NCBI GenBank assembly: GCA_030377895.1
Contig: JAUCGB010000036.1
Coordinates: forward strand, 1-36,350
Reading direction: 5' to 3'
DNA from: Anaerolineales bacterium HSG24
Lineage (GTDB): Bacteria > Chloroflexota > Anaerolineae > 4572-78 > J111
DNA length: 36,350 nt
The notes under the pieces are model-generated. The model had not been told where the DNA came from, made no database searches, and saw only the letters and a list, made by a program, of their open reading frames with translations. This document shows positions 17,497 through 24,630 of the stretch, one piece after another. A program made the translations under genes and the position numbers. Positions within the stretch are counted from its first letter, which is position 1, and every line of letters starts with the position of its first letter.

Positions 17497-17504
17497 AAAG
17501 AGGT

Positions 17505-18206
17505 ATGAGTAAATCTAAACGGGCGAGTAGACAGACGCTGACGGCAAAAACAGCCGCCAAACCAACTATCTCGCCTATTCTTATTTTGGGTATCGTGGCT
17601 ATTCTTGTCACATTTATTGGTGCTGCACTGATTTTTTGGGATAGTGGCGTGCCACAATCAACTGGTGTACGTATCGCAATAGATGATACGGAGTTCCCCT
17701 CAAAAGGAAACCCTGACGCTCTGGTGACGATGGTCGAATTTTCTGACTATGGTTGAGGTCACTGCCGATCGTTTGAACGCGATACATGGCCTCTGCTGGA
17801 TGCAGAGTATGTCGAAACTGGGAAAATTAATTATGTTGTCAATCCATTTTATTTGGGCAACCCTCAAATTGGTCAAGCAACCGAGGCTAATTTGTGTGCA
17901 GATGCCCAAGGTAAGTTTTTTGAATACCGTGAGGCACTCTATATTAATATTGACCAAATTTTCTCACCGAATGGGTTGTTGAGTATTGCTTCTCAAGTCG
18001 AGGGGCTAGATGCAGACCAGATTAAACAATGTTTGCAAGATGGAACCTATCGTGGCATGTTGCAAAATGGTATGAACATGGCGACTCAACAAGGAATTAA
18101 TTCTACTCCGAATTTCTTCATTAATGATATAAAAATTGAAGGAAATCAATCTTATGAGACATTCAAACAACTGATTGAGAAGGAACTTGCTCGGTCAAGT
18201 AGTTAA
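17505..18206 (+). CDS. DsbA-family thiol:disulfide oxidoreductase with in-frame UGA at the catalytic Cys (candidate selenoprotein)
   Basis: The frame runs 233 codons from ATG 17505 to TAA 18206 with one UGA, codon 84 (17754-17756). Before it are an N-terminal membrane anchor (about 23-46) and the strand MVEFSDYG; after it GHCRSFERDTW, a long helical insert, and the cis-Pro loop INSTPNFFIND. This is the layout of extracytoplasmic DsbA/Thioredoxin_4 proteins, whose active site reads DYxCxxC. Here the first Cys is UGA, giving UGA-Gly-His-Cys87. Frame, length and ribosome binding site are otherwise intact, so either UGA is read as selenocysteine (U-x-x-C) or a single nonsense change hit the catalytic codon. 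Selenocysteine genes (selA, selB, selC, selD) are not in this window, so the choice cannot be made here. Confidence 0.65.
17757..17791 (+). promoter_or_regulatory. Hairpin directly 3' of the UGA (possible SECIS-like element)
   Basis: Starting at the first base after the UGA, GGTCA-TG (one bulged C) pairs with CATGGCC, including one G-T pair, and an inner ATCG/CGAT stem closes an 8-base loop TTTGAACG that begins 16 nt after the UGA. Bacterial SECIS elements lie in this position, but the usual G in the first two loop positions is not obvious, so support is only partial. Confidence 0.3.
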
Positions 18207-18230
18207 TCGAGTATAAATCCTGTGGTATCC

Positions 18231-18261
18231 TCTTCAAGGAAGCTGATCGCTTCCTTGAAGA
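18231..18261 (+). terminator. Hairpin terminator after the DsbA-family gene
   Basis: A perfect 13-bp stem (TCTTCAAGGAAGC / GCTTCCTTGAAGA) with a 5-nt loop TGATC lies 25 nt after the stop. The following sequence (TTAGTT) is only weakly T-rich, so intrinsic termination is likely but not certain. Confidence 0.55.
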
Positions 18262-18310
18262 TTAGTTCAACAAATTACTTCTGCATCACTACTACCGGAA
18301 ACAAGAACCC

Positions 18311-18550
18311 ATGACTAAAATTATTTGTCGAGTTAGTGACTGTATTTTTTGGGAAAATAGAATTTGTACCGCCGAAGAGATTATCTATGACCCCAAGGAG
18401 GGATGTATGACTTATGAAGTTATTGATGATAACCTTGAAGACCCTTGGGATGAGGAGCATCTGCTTGATGGCAATGATGAAGATTTAACATGGGATGATG
18501 ATGATGTGTTTATTAATGACGAGTTGGAAACTGAGAGTAACAGAGAATAG
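18311..18550 (+). CDS. Small Cys-containing protein (DUF1540-like) with acidic tail
   Basis: 79 residues. The N-terminal half has four cysteines in the pattern IICRVSDC ... ICTAEEI ... GCMTYE, resembling the DUF1540 family, which may bind a metal. The C-terminal half is strongly acidic (WDEEHLLDGNDEDLTWDDDD). No membrane segment or signal peptide is present. It follows the DsbA-family gene after a hairpin, so co-transcription is uncertain. Function is unknown; the family resemblance is by eye. Confidence 0.65.
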   Translation: MTKIICRVSDCIFWENRICTAEEIIYDPKEGCMTYEVIDDNLEDPWDEEHLLDGNDEDLTWDDDDVFINDELETESNRE

Positions 18551-18592
18551 TCCGTCAGAAAAGTGGTGCAGAAGTAGTGATACAGGCCGATT

Positions 18593-18624
18593 ACCTACCC
18601 GCAAGTTGAAACTTGCAGGTAGGT
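18593..18624. repeat. Palindrome related to the gamma-element core
   Basis: ACCTACCCGCAAGTT and AACTTGCAGGTAGGT form a 15-bp stem with one mismatch and a 2-nt loop. The sequence closely resembles the hairpin core of the gamma element (ACCTTCCCGCAAGTT). It lies 43 nt after the small Cys protein and could serve as its terminator. Confidence 0.6.
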
Positions 18625-18678
18625 GATCACTACATGTGCAGGACTACTGTTATACCATACTTGACTTAGGAATCGGGA

Positions 18679-18770
18679 TTAAAATAAGTTGCGCGTTTGG
18701 CAATCGTAGGAGCTAGGCAAGGCGGTAACCATGCCATAGCGTCTGATTCAAAACGCGCAAGTTAATTTAA
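18679..18770. repeat. 92-bp inverted-repeat element
   Basis: Two 20-nt arms match at 18 of 20 positions when one is reverse-complemented; both contain the core TTGCGCGTTT / AAACGCGCAA. About 52 nt lie between the arms. No target duplication and no second copy were seen. The rest of the 342-nt spacer before the amidohydrolase gene (18551-18892) holds only this element and the palindrome at 18593-18624. Confidence 0.6.
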
Positions 18771-18892
18771 TACACATTTCTTATGAGCCGGGGCAATCAT
18801 CGCTACTGGCTCGTTTTATACAGGAAACCGTAGACTGTGGATTGTAGAGATAATCGTTTGTCTATCATCTACTGCCTACGTTATCAATAAAA

Positions 18893-20860
18893 ATGACCCA
18901 ACAATCATGTGATATTCTTTTAAGCAACGGCTATCTGGTCACGATGAATGACGAGATGCACATTTACCCGCAGGGGAGCGTCGCCATTAGTGGTAATAAA
19001 ATTGTCGGAGTAGGGGAAACCGTCGAGATTGAGACCCAATTTCAGGCCGAAACGGTGATTGATTGTACCGGCTGTGTCATCAGCCCGGGCCTGATTAACG
19101 CTCACACCCACGCGCCTATGACCTTGTTACGCGGCTTGGCCGACGATTTGCGCCTTGACGTGTGGCTTTATGGATATATAATGCCAGTTGAACGCGAGTT
19201 CGTAGACCAAAACTTCTGCTATACCGGCACACTCCTTGCCTGTGCCGAGATGCTTCGCTCAGGTGTAACCAGTTTTTGTGATATGTATTACAACGAGGCC
19301 GAAGTGGCCCGAGCCACAGCGAAAGCGGGCATGCGGGCTATTCTTGGTCAAACTATCCTCAAATTTCCCTCTCCCGATGCGACCAACTATGATGAAAGTA
19401 TCGAATATTGTCGCCACTTTATTGAGGATTGGCGTGACCATGGTCTGATTATTCCGGCGGTTGCGCCCCATGCCCCCTATACCTCCACGCCCGACATGCT
19501 TCGAGCCTGCGTTGATTTGGCGAAAGAGTTTGATGTGCCGATTCATATTCATGTCGCTGAAACCAACCTTGAGCAGGAAAACAGTATTGCTCAGTATGAA
19601 CTGCCGGTAGTGCCGTGGTTGGAGGAGCAGGGTCTATTTGAAGCCAAAGTGATTGCGGCCCACTGTGTCCATCTGCATGGCCGAGAGATGCGGGCTATGA
19701 AAACGTATAAGGCTGGAGTGGCTCACTGCCCAAGCAGTAACCTCAAACTTGCCAGTGGTGTTGCTCGAGTACAGAAGATGATTAACACTGGGTTACATGT
19801 GGGCATTGGTACAGACGGCGCGGCTTCCAATAACGATTTAGATATGTTTGAAGAGACCCGTCTGGCTGCCTTTTTGCAAAAAGGGATATTTGGAGACCCG
19901 ACAATGCTTCCGGCTAAAATGGCTTGGCGACTAGCGACGATTGAAGGAGCCAGGGCGCTCCATATTGGTGATATTACTGGTTCGTTAGAGGTCGGTAAAC
20001 GGGCTGACATCACTATTGTCGAAGTAACAAATATCCACCAAATGCCCAACTTTGCCCGCGATCCAGAGGCGATTTACTCTCAGTTGGTATACGCTACTCG
20101 ATCTAGCGATGTGCGGGATGTGTTGGTTGATGGAAAAATATTGATGCGCGAGCGGGAACTACTCACCCTCAACGAAACAGAAATACTCGATTATGCCAAT
20201 CGAATCTCTCGCCGTATCGACGCATTTTTGATAGCGCGGGAAGGGAACATTCTGTCCAAACTGCTGGCGATCAGTGCCGATTTTATTCCACAAGAAACCT
20301 TCGAGATTCAGGTGAAGGTGAGCATAACCGATACCCTCAATCTGACCAGTTTGATCGAGCAGGCTGGCTTCAAAATGGTTAGACCGTCTATTCGGGCACA
20401 GTATGACACCTATTTGTTCTTTGAAGATAGTGACAACGAACGGTTACGCTTCCGAGAGGATGAGGTGAAAGATCAAGATGGAAAGTTACGAAATACTTTC
20501 TATACAATGACTCTCATGGGCCCAGCCAACGAGAAGGAGTTCGACAACTCGATCATGCTGACGCGCGCTCGTTTTACGGCCACCGCTCGGCAAAGTTTGC
20601 GGTTTTATCGAGAATATTTCCGCCCTACGCGCGAGCAAGAGGTGATCAAACATCGACGGCGTTGTCATATCAACCATGAACAAACCGACTTTGCCATCAA
20701 CCTAGATGAGGTGGCCGATAAGCAGTATCTGGAGATTAAATGTCGGACTTGGTCGGCCAGCGATGCTAATCGTAAAGCTATTTTGATTAGTGAACTGTTG
20801 GAGAAGTTTGGGGTGAAGACTGACAGTCAGTTTAAGATCGAGTATCTCGATTTGGCGTGA
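18893..20860 (+). CDS. Amidohydrolase (MtaD/SAH deaminase-like) fused to a CYTH domain
   Basis: 655 residues. Residues 1-450 form a metal-dependent amidohydrolase of the ATZ/TRZ family: H71 and H73 in INAHTHAPMTLLRG, H220 in IHIHVAET, H257 in AAHCVHL, and D308 in GIGTDGAASNND; the pattern suits S-adenosylhomocysteine / 5'-methylthioadenosine deaminases. Residues about 465-655 look like a CYTH (adenylate cyclase class IV / thiamine-triphosphatase) tunnel domain: FEIQVKV replaces the usual ExExK with EIQVK, followed by LRFREDE, a run of basic residues RHRRR-like near 588, and YLEIKCRTWSASDA. Typical deaminases are about 430-450 residues, so the C-terminal part is an added domain. The joined frame contains no stop, and codon style is uniform. 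ATG 18893 has no strong Shine-Dalgarno. Confidence 0.8.
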   Translation: MTQQSCDILLSNGYLVTMNDEMHIYPQGSVAISGNKIVGVGETVEIETQFQAETVIDCTGCVISPGLINAHTHAPMTLLRGLADDLRLDVWLYGYIMPVEREFVDQNFCYTGTLLACAEMLRSGVTSFCDMYYNEAEVARATAKAGMRAILGQTILKFPSPDATNYDESIEYCRHFIEDWRDHGLIIPAVAPHAPYTSTPDMLRACVDLAKEFDVPIHIHVAETNLEQENSIAQYELPVVPWLEEQGLFEAKVIAAHCVHLHGREMRAMKTYKAGVAHCPSSNLKLASGVARVQKMINTGLHVGIGTDGAASNNDLDMFEETRLAAFLQKGIFGDPTMLPAKMAWRLATIEGARALHIGDITGSLEVGKRADITIVEVTNIHQMPNFARDPEAIYSQLVYATRSSDVRDVLVDGKILMRERELLTLNETEILDYANRISRRIDAFLIAREGNILSKLLAISADFIPQETFEIQVKVSITDTLNLTSLIEQAGFKMVRPSIRAQYDTYLFFEDSDNERLRFREDEVKDQDGKLRNTFYTMTLMGPANEKEFDNSIMLTRARFTATARQSLRFYREYFRPTREQEVIKHRRRCHINHEQTDFAINLDEVADKQYLEIKCRTWSASDANRKAILISELLEKFGVKTDSQFKIEYLDLA

Positions 20861-20936
20861 GGCGTGAAACGTGGCCCGAAGCCGTTTGTTATGCCTGAAT
20901 AGGTGCAAACCCTAGCTGACTTATTGGATTTGAACC

Positions 20937-21012
20937 AACCGCAGAGACGCGGAGAAACACAGAGAAACGCTGTAAAACCGTAAAATCTCTGTGTTTCTGC
21001 GGTGTAATCTAT
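20937..21012. repeat. CACAGAG-type hairpin without alpha ends
   Basis: CCGCAGA...AGAAACACAGAG pairs with CTCTGTGTTTCTGCGG around an AT-rich loop. It resembles the palindromic core of alpha elements but lacks the TACCCGACA ends. It lies about 75 nt after the amidohydrolase-CYTH gene and could act as a terminator. Confidence 0.55.
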
Positions 21013-21030
21013 AAAACGGGGTGAGTTAGT

Positions 21031-21133
21031 GGCTATCAACTTAAGCCGAGACATGTAGCACATGCTTCAGCCTGTGCCGCACAGTCTAAAGACTGTGTTA
21101 CGATATTATCTGTCGCACGTTAAGTTGGTAGCC
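21031..21133 (+). repeat. Delta element (MITE-like), copy 1, with 8-bp target duplication
   Basis: A 103-bp non-coding element with ends GGCTATCAACTTAA and TTAAGTTGGTAGCC (inverted, one mismatch), flanked by the perfect 8-bp direct repeat GAGTTAGT (21023-21030 and 21134-21141). It matches the copy at 27554-27656 at 100 of 103 positions by eye, in the same orientation. Confidence 0.88.
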
Positions 21134-21190
21134 GAGTTAGTCAGGGTTCAGAATGACATGTGCATGGTGTCCAAAACCTAATATCACCGT

Positions 21191-21341
21191 CTTGTTGCTC
21201 GACAAACTGGTTTAGGAAAGGCTAAAACAGTTTCACAGAGACACACAGAGGGGCAGAGGAAAAAATAAATCGCTTTTTCTCTGCCCCTCTGTGTATCTCT
21301 GTGTTAATTAGTTTTGGCTAACTTTTCTGTAGGGTACTGAG
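21191..21341 (+). repeat. Alpha element without visible target duplication
   Basis: A 151-bp copy running from CTTGTTGCTCGACA to CTGTAGGGTACTGAG, with a hairpin core (CAGAGGGGCAGAGG / CTCTGCCCCTCTG). Both termini carry changes from the TACCCGACA consensus and no direct repeats flank it, suggesting an older copy. Together with the two elements before it, it fills the 533-nt spacer 20861-21393; no gene was seen there. Confidence 0.75.
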
Positions 21342-21393
21342 AGGATGGAATAGTGACTCATGTTCACGTTTCACACACTCACATTTTATATTA

Positions 21394-22341
21394 TTATTGG
21401 ATTTTTATAACGATTTTTCCAACAACGCGACCTTTTTCACTCAAGGCGTGAGCGTCTTTTATTTGCGCCAGAGGAAAAACCTCGGCAATTTGCGGTTTTA
21501 ATTTCTCTTCTTGAATCATTTTCCCAACTGCATCAAGATCCTGACTGTTTGAAGAAACCATGATCACTTTTGATTTTTCCGACCGAAAGGGATTCAATAT
21601 AAGTGCAAGTATCATAGCAGGCATGGTCGGAGAGCTGGTGACACAAATACCGCCAGCTTTTAGCGTTTTCTGAAACTCTGAAAATGAGTGATTGCCAACC
21701 GTGTCGAAAATAACGTCGTAGCTATGTTTATTTTCAAGCACATTATCTTTTTTATAGTCTATCACGTGATTAGCCCCAAGGCTTTTCGCAAATTCAACGT
21801 TTTTTGTACTGCAAACCCCGGTGACGGTGCAACCCAACGCTTTAGCTATTTGCACCCCGGCACTTCCAACTCCGCCGGTACAGCCATTGATTAAAATGTG
21901 ATTACCACTTTTAGCCTGTCCGATATGAACGATAGCTTGATAAGCGGTCAACGAAACTAACGGCAAGGATGCCGCTTGTTCAAAACTGATATTGTCAGGT
22001 TTCAGAGCGGCATCAATTTCTTTTACTTTGAGGTATTCAGCATAAGCGCCACCTTTCATACCATTTACTGCGCCATACACCTGGTCACCTTTTTTGAAGC
22101 GTGTAATACTTTGCCCCACCTCACTGACAACACCGGCAAAATCAGTACCCAAAACTTGAGGTGGCTTCATGATACCGGTCATTATTTTCATTTCACCACT
22201 TCTAACTCTCCAATCTATTGGGTTTACTGAACTGTTCATCACTTGAATTAACAACTCATCACTCCCAATTGTCGGTTTTTCAATCTCTTCGAGCTGCAAA
22301 ACATCAGCCGTTCCGTATTGTTTTGTAACAATAGCCTTCAT
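21394..22341 (-). CDS. Zinc-independent MDR-family NAD(P)H:quinone oxidoreductase-like dehydrogenase
   Basis: 315 residues of the medium-chain dehydrogenase/reductase superfamily. The N-terminal GroES-like domain has NPIDWRVRSG and GTDFAGVVSEVG; the Rossmann part has NGCTGGVGSAGVQIAKALG, which binds NADP(H), then SLGANHVIDYKK. The structural and catalytic zinc cysteines are absent, placing it with quinone oxidoreductase/enoyl reductase-like members. Start ATG 22341 has a strong AAGGAG site 6 nt upstream. Substrate is unknown; it stands alone, between alpha repeats and the tRNA gene. Confidence 0.85.
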   Translation of the reverse strand: MKAIVTKQYGTADVLQLEEIEKPTIGSDELLIQVMNSSVNPIDWRVRSGEMKIMTGIMKPPQVLGTDFAGVVSEVGQSITRFKKGDQVYGAVNGMKGGAYAEYLKVKEIDAALKPDNISFEQAASLPLVSLTAYQAIVHIGQAKSGNHILINGCTGGVGSAGVQIAKALGCTVTGVCSTKNVEFAKSLGANHVIDYKKDNVLENKHSYDVIFDTVGNHSFSEFQKTLKAGGICVTSSPTMPAMILALILNPFRSEKSKVIMVSSNSQDLDAVGKMIQEEKLKPQIAEVFPLAQIKDAHALSEKGRVVGKIVIKIQ

Positions 22342-22479
22342 TATGTTCTCCTTTTTGAATAAATAACTGTGTCACGCGAATGAACCTGCTGCAACTTTAG
22401 TATTTTACCATCGAATGTGAGTTTTAGCATTTTTATCAGCGTTATCCGTATCCTGAATCTGCCATTGAAGAAACAAACA

Positions 22480-22514
22480 AAAAAAGTGACTCTGATAATT
22501 AGAGTCACTTTTTT
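22480..22514 (-). terminator. Rho-independent terminator of the tRNA-Gly gene
   Basis: AGTGACTCT and AGAGTCACT form a stem with a 7-nt AT-rich loop, flanked by A-tracts on the left and T-tracts on the right. On the minus strand it sits 8 nt after the tRNA and is followed by TTTTTTGTTTG. It is symmetrical enough to work in both directions. Confidence 0.85.
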
Positions 22515-22521
22515 GTTTATA

Positions 22522-22593
22522 AGCGGGTAAGGGGACTCGAACCCCTGACATCAACCTTGGGAAGGTTGCGTTCTACCACTGAACTATACCCGC
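22522..22593 (-). tRNA. tRNA-Gly, anticodon CCC
   Basis: Read on the minus strand, the 72-nt sequence folds into a full cloverleaf: acceptor GCGGGTA / TACCCGC, D arm GTTC..GAAC, anticodon stem CAACC / GGTTG with loop TTCCCAA (anticodon CCC, reading GGG codons), T arm AGGGG TTCGAGT CCCCT, and discriminator T as usual for glycine. The 3' CCA is not encoded. Confidence 0.95.
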
Positions 22594-22737
22594 AAATCAG
22601 AAAACAATTATAGCATAGTTGCCTAACTTGTCAAACTGTAGTCATCCGATGACTAAATGGAGCAGAGTTTCATCAGGTCTATAGGCTAACATAATCTGTT
22701 GATTCTGTCAACTTTACATAATTTTAAGATTCAATAA

Positions 22738-22766
22738 TTGTATGTAACACAATAGTGTGTTATACT
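22738..22766 (+). promoter_or_regulatory. Candidate sigma-70 promoter upstream of the sigma factor gene
   Basis: TTGTAT (22738-22743), a 17-nt spacer and TATACT (22761-22766) form a plausible promoter. TAACAC...GTGTTA inside the spacer and -10 region could be an operator. A start near 22773 would leave a leader of about 350 nt before ATG 23123. No other gene is seen in 22594-23122; that stretch is AT-rich and otherwise unremarkable. Confidence 0.45.
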
Positions 22767-23122
22767 ACTTGACATAATGATGTTGACATAATGTTTGGTC
22801 TTGAAGCCGCTTTTTATGATTCTAGCTTTTATGTGTTTAAAGTCGCACGTAAAATAATTAAATCGTAGAGTTTGCCCATGTGCATCCCTACAGCAAAGCA
22901 ACAAGAGCAAGCATGGTTATCTGTCAACGGATCACAACTGTAAATCATTATAGAAATATCTAAGCAAAGGTTTTGCCGAATTAATCTTCAAGGATACAAT
23001 AACCTTCCTCGAAGATATGCCGCAGAATTTATGCCCCATTAAAATTTTAATTTACAAACCCTTTATGGTAACTACGTCAACGAGAGCCGAGTTGCCAACC
23101 AAATCCGGGTTAAGGAGGAGAT

Positions 23123-24277
23123 ATGCTCACTGATCATACCTACCTTGAGACAGCGAATCCCTTGAACAAGTTTATCCAGAAAAAACAGAGCGATGATTAC
23201 AGTCCGAAGACATTTACTAATGGGAAATCTAGTTCAACCAATGGTAATAATGGCTTTTGTGCATACGAAGAGGATGATTCTGTTGATGACGATGCCGATG
23301 ATAACTCAGATACGGACTATCAAGATAACGCAGATGAGACTCCGGTAAAGCGTAAATCTGGTAACAGTTCTGATCTTGATGTTGACGATTCTGTAGCCTT
23401 ATACCTGAAAGAGATTAGCCGGATTCCGTTGCTGAAAGGTAAAGAAGAGGTTGAGTTAGCGAAAAAGATTGAGGCAGGTAAAGCGGCCATGTTGTTACTT
23501 AATGAGAGTGATGAGTTGAATCAGGATGCCATCTTGCTTCAGGTTCGATTGGGGCAAGCGGCCCGTTGTAAACTGATTGAATCGAACTTTAGGCTAGTGG
23601 TTAGCATTGCCAAAAAATATTTGGGACATGGCGTTTCGTTCATGGATTTGATTCAAGAGGGGAATATCGGCCTTATTCGAGCAGTCGAGAAGTTTGAGTA
23701 TCAGCGAGGTTTTAAGTTTAGCACCTACGCCACTTGGTGGATTCGGCAGGCGGTCAGCCGAGCCTTAGCCGACCAAGGACGGACGATTCGGATTCCGGTG
23801 CATATGGGAGAGCGGATTACCCAACTGTCACGAGTGTCGCGCGAGTTGATTCAACGAAACGGCAAAGAGCCAAGCGAGGTTGAAATCGCCGCCGAAATGG
23901 GTGTCACCATGCGGCTACTAGAACGAATCCGGCAAGCCTCCCAGTTCCCCTTATCGTTAGAAATGGAGTTGGGTGAGGATCAAGATAATACTTTGGGCGA
24001 TTTTATTGAAGATAATAGCAACCCCGCCCCTAACGATACCGCCATCCATAACGTGTTGAGTGAGCGAATTGATGACGTGTTAGGTTCACTCAGCGCCCGT
24101 GAAAGCCGCGTATTACAACTCCGCTTTGGCTTATACGATGGTCGAGCCTACACCTTAGAAGAGGTCGGGCAGAAATTTGGCGTGACCCGTGAGCGGATTC
24201 GGCAAATTGAGGCCAAAGCACTTAGCAAACTCCGCCATCCCCGCCGTAGTCGCCGGTTGCGTGATTTTTTAGATTGA
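23123..24277 (+). CDS. RNA polymerase sigma-70 family factor (SigA/RpoD-like)
   Basis: 384 residues. After an acidic low-complexity N-terminus (about 35-90: [15 protein letters not shown]) come region 1.2 ([17 protein letters not shown]), region 2 ([51 protein letters not shown]), region 3 ([17 protein letters not shown]) and region 4 ([35 protein letters not shown]). Region 1.1 of canonical RpoD is not recognisable. It directs RNA polymerase to promoters, either as the main or a group 2 factor. A strong AAGGAGGAG precedes the ATG by 3-4 nt. It appears monocistronic, with a terminator downstream. Confidence 0.9.
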   Translation: MLTDHTYLETANPLNKFIQKKQSDDYSPKTFTNGKSSSTNGNNGFCAYEEDDSVDDDADDNSDTDYQDNADETPVKRKSGNSSDLDVDDSVALYLKEISRIPLLKGKEEVELAKKIEAGKAAMLLLNESDELNQDAILLQVRLGQAARCKLIESNFRLVVSIAKKYLGHGVSFMDLIQEGNIGLIRAVEKFEYQRGFKFSTYATWWIRQAVSRALADQGRTIRIPVHMGERITQLSRVSRELIQRNGKEPSEVEIAAEMGVTMRLLERIRQASQFPLSLEMELGEDQDNTLGDFIEDNSNPAPNDTAIHNVLSERIDDVLGSLSARESRVLQLRFGLYDGRAYTLEEVGQKFGVTRERIRQIEAKALSKLRHPRRSRRLRDFLD

Positions 24278-24331
24278 TGATTGACGAGATGATTGACGAT
24301 TGATGTTTTATAGACGCTAAAACGCGTACTC

Positions 24332-24367
24332 AAGAGGCCCGTTGCTTGTATGAGCAACGGGCCTCTT
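24332..24367 (+). terminator. Rho-independent terminator of the sigma factor gene
   Basis: A perfect 15-bp stem (AAGAGGCCCGTTGCT / AGCAACGGGCCTCTT) with a 6-nt loop, followed by TGCATTTT. It lies 54 nt after the stop codon. A 13-nt remnant of an alpha-element end (TGTCGGGTACTGA, 24394-24406) follows it. Confidence 0.85.
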
Positions 24368-24461
24368 TGCATTTTGGGGAAGTTATGGCAACATGTCGGG
24401 TACTGAATTCATACCTCACGCTTCACGTTTCACGTTTCACATATAAATCGGGTCACAAAAA

Positions 24462-24489
24462 TTGGTTCAACGTAAAAAAGGGGTATAAT
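24462..24489 (+). promoter_or_regulatory. Promoter of the ATPase/TOPRIM operon
   Basis: TTGGTT (24462-24467), a 16-nt spacer and a perfect TATAAT (24484-24489) lie 44 nt before the first small ORF of the operon and after the previous terminator. Confidence 0.6.
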
Positions 24490-24533
24490 GAAGTTCAGTG
24501 GTTGTGACTGTAATCGTATGAAGGAGGGAAACC

Positions 24534-24629
24534 ATGACCATAGACACAACTATTATCGAAAAACAGGACTTGACAATTCAGGAACAGTCTCATGCTGATG
24601 AGTATATCCGACAAGTACGAGGAGAATAG
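24534..24629 (+). CDS. 31-residue small ORF ahead of the ATPase gene
   Basis: ATG 24534 follows an excellent Shine-Dalgarno (GGAGG, 5-6 nt) and the frame stops at TAG 24627-24629, one nt before the ATPase ATG. The product begins MTIDTTIIEKQDLTIQEQ and is hydrophilic. The strong ribosome binding site and tight coupling suggest it is translated, either as a leader peptide or as the remnant of a small partner. It is not recognised as any family. Confidence 0.5.
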   Translation: MTIDTTIIEKQDLTIQEQSHADEYIRQVRGE

Positions 24630-24630
24630 C

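Noticed and set aside
17754..17852. Frameshift in the DsbA-family gene
   Set aside because: The sequence before and after the UGA is in the same frame; only the codon itself is unusual.
18679..18770. tRNA-like or riboswitch structure
   Set aside because: No cloverleaf, T-loop or known aptamer core can be traced; only the two long arms pair.
24394..24406. A further full alpha element after the sigma factor gene
   Set aside because: Only a 13-nt end match (TGTCGGGTACTGA) is present; no opposite end or hairpin core.
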